This document shows positions 47,820 to 60,100 of a stretch of DNA of 64,000 nt, piece by piece (positions within the stretch are counted from its first letter, which is position 1; the number at the start of each line of letters is the position of its first letter). This DNA is from Albifimbria verrucaria (lineage: Eukaryota; Ascomycota; Sordariomycetes; Hypocreales; Stachybotryaceae). The position numbers and the translations under genes are program-made. The stretch lies in NCBI GenBank assembly GCA_020081605.1, contig JAHREC010000062.1:3529758-3593757 (forward strand), read 5' to 3'. The notes beneath the pieces were generated by a model. That model was not told the origin of the DNA. It saw only the letters and a program-made list of their open reading frames with translations, and did no database searches.

Positions 47820-48876
47820 TTAAGGATCCTCCTCCGATTTCGCTGGATGATGGTCCTTATCAGAATGTTCATCCTGTTTTGAGTTGGGTTTATCCTCTCG
47901 ACCCTTCTCTTCCTCTGAAAACAGCTTCTCTTCTCGGGTCTTTTCTTCGTGCCAATCAATTTTGCCTTCTTGGACCTCAGTGTCTCCCGAGATAGTTGTT
48001 TCGTCCTGGCTCCCCTTTCGATCGCAGCTCTTCTTTTCGTCACTGTGTGCAACATGCATTTCATGACACCGTTCTTGGTTCTCCATCTCGTGGCAGCCTT
48101 TTTCAGCGTCCATTTCGAAGACCAAGTGCCCTTGAACGGCTTGAGGATCAGTGCTCAACTCTGCCTTGTCCCAGCCTCTTTCGACGAAAGTGGTCACCAC
48201 TGTTTCTGTTCCGCCTGACTTTTTACCGCGGCGGTAGATGAGGATTCCGGCGCCGATTAGACAACACGTTACTACGATACCACAACTGACGCCGATGCCG
48301 ATTAGGGCGGCGGTACTGAGTCCCCGTCCCTTCGAAGAGCTAGGTGTCTCGGGAGGCTCGACTGTTCCAGGGCTTTCCGTTGGTTTGGAGCTCCCAGATG
48401 ACTCCCGACCAGATGCTGTCTCCTAATATGCCCATAGTGGTTAGAGTCGGTACGAGCAGGGAAACCTAAGAGTGACCTAACCACCTTATCTAGTAAATTC
48501 CAAGTAGGTGAGCGAGTCGAATATGACCCATCTGTAATCTCAAAGGAATAATTTGTCCCGGTGAGATTAGTGGTGGGAGTCCATTCGAAAGATGTGCCGG
48601 CGACGTTGGCTGCGTGTAGAGGTCAAAGTCAGACTAACTGCACGGAAATACTAAGCGGTTTTGGAATGATGGCCTACACGCAATAGTCCATAAATAATTT
48701 GGCGGCATTTCGTTAAATGAGTCCTGATGAAGCTCAATAGTGACGGGCCTGACTGCCCCGTCCCATCGTATCGTGAAAGGTACGCCGACCCTGAGTTCAA
48801 AATTGTCGTTGGTGAATGTAATATCGGCAGCAACCAACGAGGCTACCCATGTTAGGATGAACGCCGCGAATAACAT
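47820..48876 (-). CDS. Kre9/Knh1-like domain, single-pass membrane protein (paralogue A)
   Basis: It starts at the ATG at 48876 with a signal peptide (MLFAAFILTWVASLVAA). The extracellular domain has the Kre9/Knh1 N-terminal pattern: FELRVGVPFTIRWDG, PVTIEL, then GTSFEWTPTTNLTG and YSFEITDGSYSTRSPTW. A Ser/Thr/Pro-rich stalk follows, then a membrane segment (IGIGVSCGIVVTCCLIGAGI) and a long, highly charged cytoplasmic tail rich in Glu, Lys and Asp. Exons are 48678-48876, 48485-48609 and 47820-48422, with introns of 68 and 62 nt. The product is about 308 residues with no frame break. The family is known for cell-wall glucan-related secreted proteins, and related Ser/Thr-rich proteins are common in fungi. 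The role of this receptor-like version is unknown. It is the first of three tandem paralogues. Confidence 0.8.
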
Positions 48877-49988
48877 TGTCCACCACAATGATTAATGTGC
48901 GGTCTGGGACACGGTGCTGTCAGAGGGCCGGGAAGGAGAGAGGATTCCAGCGAAGCCTCGGCAAGGCAGGCAGCATATTATAAGTAGACTATGGCATTGT
49001 TTATATTTAGGCTAGCCACGCTACTCATATCTACAGCTCTGAAAGGATCGGAACTTTTGGCAAATACCATGCAGTAAGATACCGGGACTTGTATTTTTCC
49101 CATGAGTTAACCAGATCTGTGCAGGGAGGTGAGCCTCAAGGGAAAATCGCTGACATGCGACTGGACGGGATTGACAGGTCCCATGCGCATAGGTGGATAA
49201 CCTCGTATTCTAGCCATACCGACACTTATCCTCAGCCTAGTCGGCCAATATTGTCATCTAAGGGTCCTGCCCCTGTAATTCGATCGCCAAGTCCGCCATT
49301 TCTTAAGGCAGAAAGCTTAGTATGCGAGAATATGCTCCTCTGGTTGGCTAACCATAGATTTAAAAAGAGGGTTAGGAGCGCGGTAAGGTCAGGCTGATAG
49401 TCGAAAAACAGGCCACACCTGCACGAAGAAAGGCGTTTCTACGCAAAAACGGTGCAGACTTATGTTACAGGAAATCTACTTGAACTGCAGCGAGGCTAAT
49501 GCAAAGAAGAAAGTATTAGTTTGAAGGAACAGAATCTCAAAGTCGGTGGCAGGATAAAGGAATACATTTACAAGGGTCAGCGTTTCCTACCCCAACCAGC
49601 TAGCTCATTTGTGTTACACTGTTTTCCTCCCAATCAGCAAGGGATAGATCGGGTACTATTTTAAATACCCTAGAGTAGCACTTCTTCTGCATACTTGCAA
49701 AGTATAAAGGTAACGTCTGCCCTGTGGTAAGTGAGGGTTGAATAAGCACTTCCTATTGTATATGGATTTTTGTCCCTCTTATCTTCTTATTATTTTTTAT
49801 GTAGCTGGGATCTGTTGCGACAAACGAATAGCCGAATGCCCTTTGACTACGACGGCCAGAGATCTGACACCAATCAACTTGAAGATGCAGATTTAAGTTA
49901 GGAACCCTTCTTGGAACTGGCCATTCAAAAATATTTATACAGGAATCTATCATCAAACTGTCTTAATTCGAGGTAGTTCTACCCAAGG
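48877..49988. other. intergenic; no gene seen
   Basis: 1.1 kb between paralogues A and B, AT-rich, with only short featureless ORFs. It holds the promoter of paralogue A. Confidence 0.55.
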
Positions 49989-51032
49989 TCAAGCCCACCT
50001 GCTCGTCATAGCTTTCACCGGGAAAAATATTCCTCGTTTCTCTGCAGGGGCTTCCAATTCTGGGGTTTGTTCCCTATTCCGACTTGGGCCTGGCTCGCCA
50101 TCTTGTGGCTGTGTACCCATCTCGTGGTATCCATAACCCGCATCTAGTTCTTGTGGTGTTCGCGACTGGACAAGTGCTGGCTGCTGAACCAGAATACCCT
50201 CACCGCTAAGTTCTGGCTTGTTCCATTCGCTTTTTAGGAGTTTCTTCTTCTCATTGTTGGCCACAATCTGCCGGGTTTTTCCTGAGCTTCTCCCCAGTTT
50301 GTATATCAGGCACAGGATCAGGAACAACACAACGACACCGCCAATGATGATTCCTACCCTGCCAGCAACTGTTAGGCCATCGCCTGCATTATATTGCTTT
50401 AAACTAGAACCGTCCCCAAACGTGCCTCGTGATGTAGACGTGGTTGTAGACGTGGTCTTCGTAGAAGTAGACGATAATGTCTCGGTCGAGCTGGTAAAAC
50501 TGGTCACAGTCTTAGTTTGCGTCTTCGAAATTGAAGAGATACTCTCGGATGTCGTCGATGTCTCGTCCTGTATGCGCACTGAGCATTAGAGATGCCGAGG
50601 CCTTCTGATGATAGTTTCCTTGAAAATGTATTTACCAATTCTTTAATTCGCCATGTAGCCGAGTGCTTGGCGAAACCGTTGTCATCCGTGATTGCAAAGG
50701 CATAATCAAAGTCTGGTGGATAATCATCCCTGGCTGGAGTCCAGATTTGCGACGTCAAAGCACTATTGTTGGCTATATGGCAAGGTTGGAGGTCAGAACT
50801 GGGAAGGAGAAGCTACCAAGCCTTTAGTGAATTGAATACGTACCCAGGAGAGTTGCATATGGAAGCACATCGTTTTTCTTATGATACTCACACCCAGAGT
50901 CACCGGCCCTTCAGCATCTTCCCACCGAATCCTGAAGGGCATGCCATATCGGATATCAAACTCGGTGTTGCTGATCACGGCCCTCGCTAAAGTCAACCTG
51001 GCGAAAAGTAATAGGTATATGGGAATTAGCAT
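49989..51032 (-). CDS. Kre9/Knh1-like domain, single-pass membrane protein (paralogue B)
   Basis: Same architecture and exon pattern as paralogue A: exons 50844-51032, 50636-50772 and 49989-50567, with introns of 71 and 68 nt at matching positions. The signal peptide is MLIPIYLLLFARLTLARA. The domain shows FDIRYGMPFRIRWEDAEGPV and YAFAITDDNGFAKHSATW. The stalk is an extreme Thr/Ser repeat (about 50400-50560). The membrane segment is GIIIGGVVVLFLILCLIYKL, followed by a Lys-rich stop-transfer and a 100-residue tail. One frame break near 50890 in exon 1 is needed to reach the intron phase shared with A and C. Expected at the plasma membrane or cell wall; function not known. Confidence 0.75.
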
Positions 51033-52139
51033 GACTTCTTCGCTACAGTCAGCCGGGTGCTGGAAGAGACGGCGCTATCATGGTTTGGTAAAGGGAATGG
51101 ACGGACGAAATCCGGGATCAGGCGGGCTCCCAATAATAAGGCATTGAAATTACCCCAGACAAATGTGATACATGCGAGGTGGCCAAAGGAAGACCCCTTG
51201 ATATGGCCAACAGGTATCAACGAGAATGCCTGCTTCGCAATCGTTCGGACTACAGATTAGACGGATACAAGGGAGCGTGGGGTCCGACTCAGCCATGAGC
51301 CGGCATCGATCCTATTGGTAAGGAGCAACAATTAAAACTTGATAATCCTGGTCCATGTAACACAAGAAGGTGGAACCAGCCTGATTTCCAATCCCAAAGG
51401 ATACTACAGCCTATTCATTGCGCCTCGCTGTGCCTCAGCCTTACATACGTAGCGCAGAGGTGTCGGCAATCACACCCTAAGCACTCGGAATACTCGACAT
51501 AGTCATAGAAAACCGTTGAGCTCCTTGCAGGCATATAGACTCATGGTCTCGCCAAGACAGCAACTCCCTTTCATCGCAGATCGTTGTCAATTTTATTTCC
51601 TGACATTCTTTCTGAGCTCTGCTTACAGGCCTATTTTGTATGTTGCTCAACAAATGGCACCACAACCAAGGCCATGAAGCCGAATACTGAAAAAGACAGT
51701 AGTTATGTTATCCTGGTCGTGATGGCTCCCAATAAAGACACAAAAATTATGAATTGCAGTGGAGACTATGTATAGGGAATTGGTATCCTGGATCAAAAGT
51801 GCATGTCCTGTGCTGAGGCGAACGTATGTGTCTCTTTGAGTTGAGACATTGGGAAGTTTACGTGCGGCTCAACCAATAGTTACAGAGGAGCTCTAAATCA
51901 TAGAGTTCGTTTAAAGGCTAGCATGCAGTGTGCTGTACCTTCTATTGACAGGCTAGTTAGCCTATTGCTATATCCTATGCAGGTCGCGGAAAGTGAACTC
52001 CTTAGCGTCAAACCCCTCGTAGATTCTTACGCCGCCAGTGACCTTATCGTTTGCATCGAGCCTATTCAGATACGATTACGCAGCTGGCCCTACGCTGATA
52101 GGAAAATTCTCCATAACAATGCCGTAATTGATCTCGGTG
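51033..52139. other. intergenic; no gene seen
   Basis: 1.1 kb between paralogues B and C. A hydrophobic minus-strand stretch at about 51650-51760 (FGFMALVVVPFV) might be the remnant of a membrane-segment exon of paralogue C, but it has stops and no clear splice signals. Confidence 0.45.
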
Positions 52140-52804
52140 TCATTTGCTGATACCACAGTGCAATGCATCTGTTCCAAGAGAGACTGATTGTGTGGGTATG
52201 CTAGTTAGTTCCGGTCCATTATTATTTGCTGGGCATAAACTCGAGCCAGAGCGTGTAGGCATTGGTACTGTCAGACGTGTATGGGTGAGTGGTGGAGATG
52301 GTTGCCTCGAAGAACTGGAAGTGGTGCTAGACACGGCAAACGTTACGCCCTAATGTGGTACAATAAGTTGGAGAGCTGGTCACATAACAGTATGCATGAG
52401 TGTACTACCCACAGATTCCTGAAGTATCCAGAATGGTGTATACGCGGGGTGTCCATCATTAACCTCAATTGTATATCTTCCCGGCTGGTAGCCGAATGGT
52501 AAAGTGAACGTCAACGACCCTGTAGTAAGATTTGCTGCACGCGAGGTCATGAGACCAGAATCAGTGTCGCTTCACTTCCGAGATAGCATGTAAAGAAAGA
52601 CATACAGCCGAGGTTTTCAATTATAACGAGGTAGCTTGGCGTGCCGGCTCTCAGATTCACTGTAACTGCCCCATTTGCGCCTGTCCACCGTAGTGTAAAA
52701 GGTACCCCAATCTCGATGTCGAAGCTCGAATTGACGATTCTAACACGAGCTGAGGTTAGTGAGAGGATCCCCATGAGAAGGGCAGGAAATAGCATTGGCT
52801 TCAT
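52140..52804 (-). CDS. Kre9/Knh1-like secreted protein (paralogue C, short)
   Basis: The signal peptide is MKPMLFPALLMGILSLTSA. The same domain follows: FDIEIGVPFTLRWTGANGAV, then LTFTLPFGYQPGRYTIEVND. Exons are 52606-52804, 52413-52534 and 52140-52349. Introns of 71 and 63 nt fall in the same phases as in A and B, which supports a tandem duplication. Exon 3 encodes a Ser/Thr/Pro-rich segment and stops before any membrane segment, giving about 176 residues. Either this copy is secreted, or it has lost its 3' part or has an unrecognised further exon. No frame break inside the model. Confidence 0.65.
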
Positions 52805-53519
52805 GATGTAGTTTGCATTTCATTGGGAAGAAAACACTGTTCATAACGTGAGGAGGAAATATAAGCAAGCGTCATCAGGCGGGGCTGCCAGTACTCGAGC
52901 AGCTTTTTGTGCCAGTTCTACTCTGTACTTCTATAAATTCTGTTTTTAAATTAATTTCATTAAGAAAAGGATTAGTATAAAGAGCTTGTTATCTAGGAAT
53001 TAAGGCTCCTTAACATTATCACCAACCTATAACTAAACTACGCGGATTATAGACCGTTACTGAGAACAACCCGGGTAGAAGCACGTGACTTTTACTGGGA
53101 AAAGAGAGGTGTTCAAGAAGGACAAGCGTGGTTGAAGTTTGAGCTTTTGTCCGAGACAAGCTCAAGTCTAGGAGTTTCAACTGCTCAAGAGGCATGCCTG
53201 CTTTTAAACGCCCATAGAAATAGGGAGAAGACAATGTAAATCCAAGGAGCAATAATGGAGAAAGAGCGAGATGCTCTCATTCTTGATAGATTAATGCAGC
53301 AATGATTCGTAATCTATACACCAGTCCTCCGTAGCCGACCCAGAAACTTCTCATTCCGAACTTCCTCAAGACGAATTCCAAATAGCCAAGCGTATAAAGG
53401 TGCCAAATGATGCGGACCACATGGTCGGGCATCTCCACTGGCTCGCCGCTTATCGAGAAAACTCTCCAGCAAAGCTTCAAGGGCACATCTGAAAGTTGCG
53501 CCTCTTAGTGAAGTTGGAT
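52805..53519. other. intergenic; no convincing gene
   Basis: Contains minus-strand ORFs at 53019-53252 and 53277-53486 of unknown status. The latter (WHLYTLGYLEFVLRKFGM) could be an exon downstream of the small ORF at 53520-53882, but no clean splice sites were found. Confidence 0.4.
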
Positions 53520-53882
53520 TCAGTGCAAATCCCTGATCTGCACCCCCGTGCCCATGTCTTCTTGCGCGTATTCAGTTGCGGCGGCGGTTGGGTTATGCTC
53601 GGTAAGATCGATGTCTACCAAGGCGGTCTTTACGGCGGCGGCCTGGTCGTTGTCAAAGTAGGGCTCGCTGATGTAATGCTCGTCGGCAGTAGAGTTGAGC
53701 CGTTTTGCTGCATTTTGGTCTTTTGTGACAGCAAGGAAATCGTGTAGAAGGACGCGTATCTTGTAGCCTAGGATAGGATCGGATGCGATGGCTGATGTAG
53801 TGGCTGGCATAGGCGTCGTTGCATTCTTCGCACTCGAGTATGAGGCTGCCGCCTTGCTGCAACGGGTCTTTGACTTAACCAT
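53520..53882 (-). CDS. hypothetical small protein
   Basis: 120 codons from an ATG at 53882 (MVKSKTRCSKAAAS) to a stop at 53520. It has a basic Ala/Ser/Thr-rich N-terminus, then a more ordered segment (GYKIRVLLHDFLAVTKDQN) and an acidic C-terminus. No family recognised. It lies between the Kre9/Knh1-like cluster and the 3' end of the Tc gene, on the same strand. Confidence 0.4.
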   Translation of the reverse strand: MVKSKTRCSKAAASYSSAKNATTPMPATTSAIASDPILGYKIRVLLHDFLAVTKDQNAAKRLNSTADEHYISEPYFDNDQAAAVKTALVDIDLTEHNPTAAATEYAQEDMGTGVQIRDLH

Positions 53883-54144
53883 CTTTAATTTGTGACGTTT
53901 GTCGGTGTGAGTTGAAAGATCGAGGTTTAAGAAAACGGTACCATGATGGGTTCTGGTAGGCACTTTTATACTATCACATGATAAGACCATGCACAACGAA
54001 ACGCTAATGGCGAGTGGGCTTGTGAACTCTATGGTACTGCACGTACTGCTAGAGAAAGGCATTGAACTGGCCTAAATCATTCTACAGAAACTGTTCAATT
54101 CACTGAACCGAGCACGACCGGCAGTCCAGAAGTGAGGGAGGGTT

Positions 54145-57100
54145 TCACCACGGATGCCCTCCCCACGGATCCCTACCCCATGGATCTCTTCCACTTCTTC
54201 CTCTTGCCTGTTCCAAGTCCGCCACCATCCACTGTATGATGAAGGCCATCACAATCAGGATAATAAGTGTCGCAACGTTCATCACTGTTCCCCAGTCGAT
54301 CTGCTGCCCGTATTGATTGCCCCTGGCCTGTAGCTGCATTCGTACGCTCAGTTGGTAATAGGCCGCCTGCACAGGTGCGTCTGCTTGCCTGGTAGCTGCG
54401 ATTCCCCTCTGCTCTCTGGCCCACTCTCTAACCTGTCGGGCGTCTGCGAATCTCCCAGCGTTTAGCAAAGAGGATATCTGGAGTTGTTGGGCTTGAGGAT
54501 AGTTTTCAGCACCATGTGGTACAAGGGTCCCGTTACCAGGTACAAAACCGGCATGGGCAGCTATCCCAAGGATAGATCGCATTATTCTCAGTTCGTGCAA
54601 GTGAACTAAATTGGGAAAATAGCGGCTGGTAATCGTGTGCATGTTGCGTGACACACCTGCAAATGTTCGCGCATCTGTGAGCGGCAAAAATTGGAGAATA
54701 TGACGGAGTAGATCTCTGGGTAGGTTCGAGAGTGGACTCGGTTGTGCTGGAACAAGTGCATTCTGATTTGCATTCTGATTACCTTGCTGGTTTCCTTGGT
54801 TTCCTGGTTTCCCTGGTTTCCTGGTTTCCTGGTTTCCTGGTTTCCTTGGTTATTGACAATCCTCCTTCGCATGAGGCCCGTAGGATCTACCATGTTTACT
54901 GGGTCACAGCCGACATAACAGTAAACGTTGTTGCCATCCTTTGTACCAATAGGATCTGGGGAGATCCAACGACCTATTTCTGACAAAAAGTATCTGTTCT
55001 CAAAATAGTAAAGGTCCGTTTCTTTATCTCGTTCCTTTGAAGAGAAGCGATACCTCTTATTCGCCTTAGTGTTGGTTGCTCCATTGTACATGGTCGAGCC
55101 GTAAGGAGAGAATTCTTCATACGAAGCAATGTTTCCGGACTCAGTTAGTTCAACTGTGGTGGATGAGACATGATCAGATATTGGGAAAATAACAGTGGCT
55201 GCCTCGAACTTTGGTTCTTTGATGTCGCCTGTCTCGCTCATCGTCTTTTGTGCTTCAATTAGTACCAACCTAGAGCTGTTATTGACAGCCTTGACATGCC
55301 ATGACCATCGTTCAGACTTGAGCTCCTGGATTCCCATGTTGAACTGACGAAACAGCTCGATCTCACTGTCATTGACATATAGGTGATCCTTGGTCCTAGC
55401 CGGAGTATCACTTGCACTAGCAAATCCTTCAGTTGTTTTTCGAACTCGATAGTTGTTGTGTCCGTAGCGATACCAAGTCATGGGAGGTCTCCCACCATTC
55501 TTAACGTTTTGTTTTGAAGTGCATTGTAGCCGGTCGGCATAGTCCCATTTCATGGTACTGAAACCACTCATTCCGGTTACGAGACCTCCTCGGCCATCAC
55601 GTCCTTCATACCGGAATTCAGTGCTTACACCACCGACGCTTGTTGAGCTGAGTCGATTACTGTGTTTATTTGGCTCCAAAAGGCTTTTCTCTGCATATTT
55701 GTAGTTTCGAGTCCAACCACTCACAGTTCGATCCGAAAGTTCATGCTTCAAAGACAAAATATTCCCTCCGAGTCGTATATATAGCTTTCTGTGTAGCGAC
55801 TCATAGCATTACCATCTGAAGGACTTGCCACTCTTGACGCATTGTAGGGCGTTGCTGAGGGCTGAGTTCGGGTGACCTGACCAAGATGCTCGCGACCTGT
55901 AGCTCTGACAAGTCTCCCCACTGAATCGTACTTAAAGTCTTTGCTAGAAGAGACAACATCTCCACGAAAGAAAAGAGAATGTTGCGCACTGTCGTCAATC
56001 TGGACTTTTCTTGCCATACAGTCAAAACTGAAGCGTAAACCCATGACCACTTCGTTCTTGGCAGTCACGGTTGTCTTGCTTATCATAGCAGAAGTATGAG
56101 GGTCATACTCGTAGCGTGATTGAGCGCCATTGCCATATTGAACCCTTACATGCTGGCCTCTGGCGTTATACTCAATAGACTCAATGGCTTTGCCATCGTT
56201 CGCGGCAGCACTAGCGAAACTCACCGAATCCAAGAGCCCACGTATGTTCCATGTATTAGTTACTGTGCTGCCATCTGCTCGAGTCTTAATCTGAACTCTG
56301 CCCAATACATCGTATGTTGCTGACCAAGTGAAAACCTCACTTTCAAGCTGAATGACAGAGGACCAGTCTATGGTCTCTTTATACTCTTTAACCAGTCGTT
56401 GCTTGCCAAGTATAGGGTTTCCAAGGTGATCATAGGCGTCTGTTGTCGATATTTGTGCCTGATCACAGACCTGGTAAACTTTTCCACGAAGATTGTGCAG
56501 CTTAGCGTTATTTTGATCCTCTCCATAAGCACACTTCTGAACCAATATTGGCTTTTTATTAGCCCCAGGCTGGGTCATATGTATCTTAAGCGGACGCCTT
56601 AGTACATCATATGAGATGCTTTGCTGTATTCCACGACTGTTAAAAGACCGTACAGGTTTGCCCATCACATCATTCAGTGACCACTTATCGCCTGTGTCCA
56701 TGCTGGCCGTATGGAGAAGACTTCCGACCAGATCGTGTGTATTGATACTGACCAGGCGACCAAGAGAGTCTTTCACTTTAGTAGTGCGACCTTGTACGTC
56801 CTTGAAAGTGTAAGTGCGGTATCTACCATTGCCACTGTTATTGAGAGTCGTGAGAAATTCTTGACCCAGAGCATTATACCACGTTTCTGTCGGGGTATCA
56901 TTGTAGATTTTACTTGAATCCGCCATGATCCGTTCCAAAGGGTTCCCTGACGTAGAGTACCTTTGATACCAGGTTTTCTCCGGTCTAGAGTGGACTGGAA
57001 TTCCTAAGAGATATGAACCCACATCAGGGTCGGAAAATATGTCGTCAACAAGTATGACGTCTCCAGGGTCGTATTTAAGATTGCTCCAGGAGTGTATACG

Positions 57101-60100
57101 CTTTTTGTCCATGTGGCGTTGGAAAGTAGAGACGATACGGGTCTGCCAGTTGGATCATGAAAGGTCGTCGAAAAGCGACTTCACCCTCAGGGGTCGACCG
57201 AAGAAATGAGTGTCTTGGAAGAAAGCGCTATACTGCCTCACAATGGCAGATTTCCGATCCAATACGTCATATCCATTTACCGTCCACGAGGTTTTGATAT
57301 CCTTGGCCAATGAAAAAGTCCTCTGCTGAATTTGCTTGCCCTTATTATCGAAGTACGACACCAATATGTGCAAACGAGTCTCAGCGTTAGACTGCTTTTG
57401 ATTGACAACATGTGTCTCGCGAGATATGGAAATATTCAATGCAGGTGACCATCCTCTTGAGCTGTCAAATGTTGAAAACCCCGAAAAAGAAATTGAAGTA
57501 GCGTTGCCAAGAATAGAGAGGCCATATTTAAGAGGTTCGCTCCTTAAAAGTTCAAAAGTTTCATTGTTTAGGTATGGCTGGAAACCCTCCAAAGTGTCCC
57601 CAAGAGGAGTATTTTCTTTTCCCATTATGGCCTGACCAGCAACATTACCAAGCTCATCAAATGATGTAGCCACCATGTTGCAGTTTTCATCCTTCATGAG
57701 TCTGGGTTGCAGGGTTCTATAGTCAATGTCAGAAGATTTTGCGTTGCCTGCAGCGTCAACTACACTGATAGGACATAGACTCCATGAATCATATGTGACC
57801 TTCTGAGAATTACCAAAAGGATCTGTAAAGAAAGAAGGCTGAAAGAAAGAAGACCGTGCGGTTTCAAGGGATGCGGCACCATCAGAGAAATGGGCTTGTC
57901 CTGAAGGAATCCACCATGAGCTCTTCAAGTTTGGATCAGCCTCTACATAGCCAGCACCATCTTGTGTAATACTTCCCAAGTATGAGAAATCTGTCATCCA
58001 TGCTGCTGCATCTGGTGTATTTTTCAATAAACCAAGTATTTCTGGTGTCAAAGCGAGTGTATAAGTCTCTCCTGGCAATGCCAAGGACTCAAGCACACCG
58101 CGACCAAGCAGCTGTGATATATCATTTGATCGATATACCTTTAATTCTTGAGAAATGAGCCTTGATCCTAGGACAGAATTATTCTCAAGATACAATTTCG
58201 GTGCCAGCTTTGCTTCTTCAATTTTTTACTCAGACTTTCCGGTAAAATGAGGCTAAAGCTGCTCCAAGAATTCAGAATGCCATGGATCTCATATGCACAG
58301 CGACTTGAAGGAAGAGGCTTGTGATGTTCGGTCTCGGTGGAAATAGAATTAGTGTACTCGTTTTCAGTGTAAAGCACTTTTGTGGTAGCCTGTTCGGCCC
58401 AATCCTCATCTGTGTGCTCCGTGGTACGAGATGCCGCCGACCTTCCATAGTTTACTCTGGCTGATTTCACTGTGTTGCCCCACTGATCAACTGCTAATAC
58501 AAGGTCATGTTGAATTCTTGGATCTTTTGATCTGTCGAGTTGTATAGCCACTGATTCTGATTGTGTGATATTAAAAACAGCCGGCCTAGTATCCAAGCCG
58601 CGCTGGTACTGGGTAATGGACACAGTATTATCCATGATATTGAAAGGGATGCCTTCCTTTGGAGAGCCATCAATCATATAGACCTCTTCATGAATTAAGG
58701 TTCCTTTCAAAGATCGATATGCTTGTCTAATCTCGTGGCTGGCGGCGGTTGGAGGCAATATGACTTCCTGCTGTAATGATGCGTAGAGGTTGTTTAGTAG
58801 AGAGTCTCCATAATACTCTGTACGACGAAGATCTTGGAGTGCTTTAGAGTTCTCATAACACCCAGTGTGGTACCAGCTGACCTCCAGGGTTGGAGGAGAA
58901 GGGCACAAAGCATTTCTCAGCTCCTCTGTAGTGGGAAATGTTGTCGACATTCTATCGAGCAAAATGTGCTCTGATGTAACAACCTCGACTTTCCCAAACC
59001 CTCGAAACTCTCTTTCTATACCATCAAAGTAGCCATCGTGATATTTGTACGACTTTTGTTGCAGTGACCGGCTGATGTGGTCGTAGGTTGCAGTCTTTGC
59101 CAGGCATTGCACAGGAAATGGAAGAGTCGTCGGCCAGCAACGACCAGAGATATCATCAGATTGGCGATAGTCATTTGATGAATTATACTCGACTCTGGTT
59201 TCAGTAGGGCCGTTTGTGTACTTTGTCAGCAAATGCGGTTTTAGACCTGCACCGAAGTCAAGATACCATAACCTCCGCTCTATACTTGGCGAAAAGGATG
59301 TTGACCAGACAAGTGAGGAAACCCCAATGCCAAAGATATCAACGACATCCAAAGACGTTAGATTATCAATTTGAGGAATTGTAATTCAAATTTGTTACTC
59401 CAGCAATTCCCACATTGATTGAGGTAAATTTGCAGACCACCTTCAGGTGGGAAAAACAAGACATCTGCGGTTCCTGATCCATCAATGTCAGCCAACCGCA
59501 ATCGTTTTGCTATGTTTTCGTTCCATGGAGCACTCATGAGAGGGGCATTATCCATCGAAATTTTGGCTCCAAATCGACCGTATCCCATATTTGGCCAGTA
59601 GCAGATCTCCCCGCTGCGGAAGCGCGCAATGTCAGATAGCCCATCTCCAGTCATGTCCGCAAGGTAAAGACTTTCCAACCCATCTTGGAACAAAAGTCAG
59701 GGTCCTTCATCTTCTGTCTCTCCATTCCAAGTGCGTACTCCATTACTAAACCCCTTTGTACCCAGGGACTGATGCCACAGAAGAGTGTCGGCCTCAGAAA
59801 TAATGATATCGGCGAATCCATCACCAGTCAAGTCAATGTAGCGCATGTTGGGACCTTGCGTGGAAATTGGCCAGGATTCAAAAGACTGAAATTCTGTCCA
59901 GTCTCCCTCAACAGTGCGTTCATAAAACCCGTGGTCAACAGGGCTCGTTCTCACGAAGTCGAGCTGTCCGTTACCACCAAGATCCATAAAAGTGGCAGCG
60001 CCACCTGTGACAGTAGACGCAGGGATATCTCTGAGCTCTTGAGCTGGCGAAAATACTATTTCACTTGTGTTCAATTCCGGTTCATGGTAGCTGACACTCA

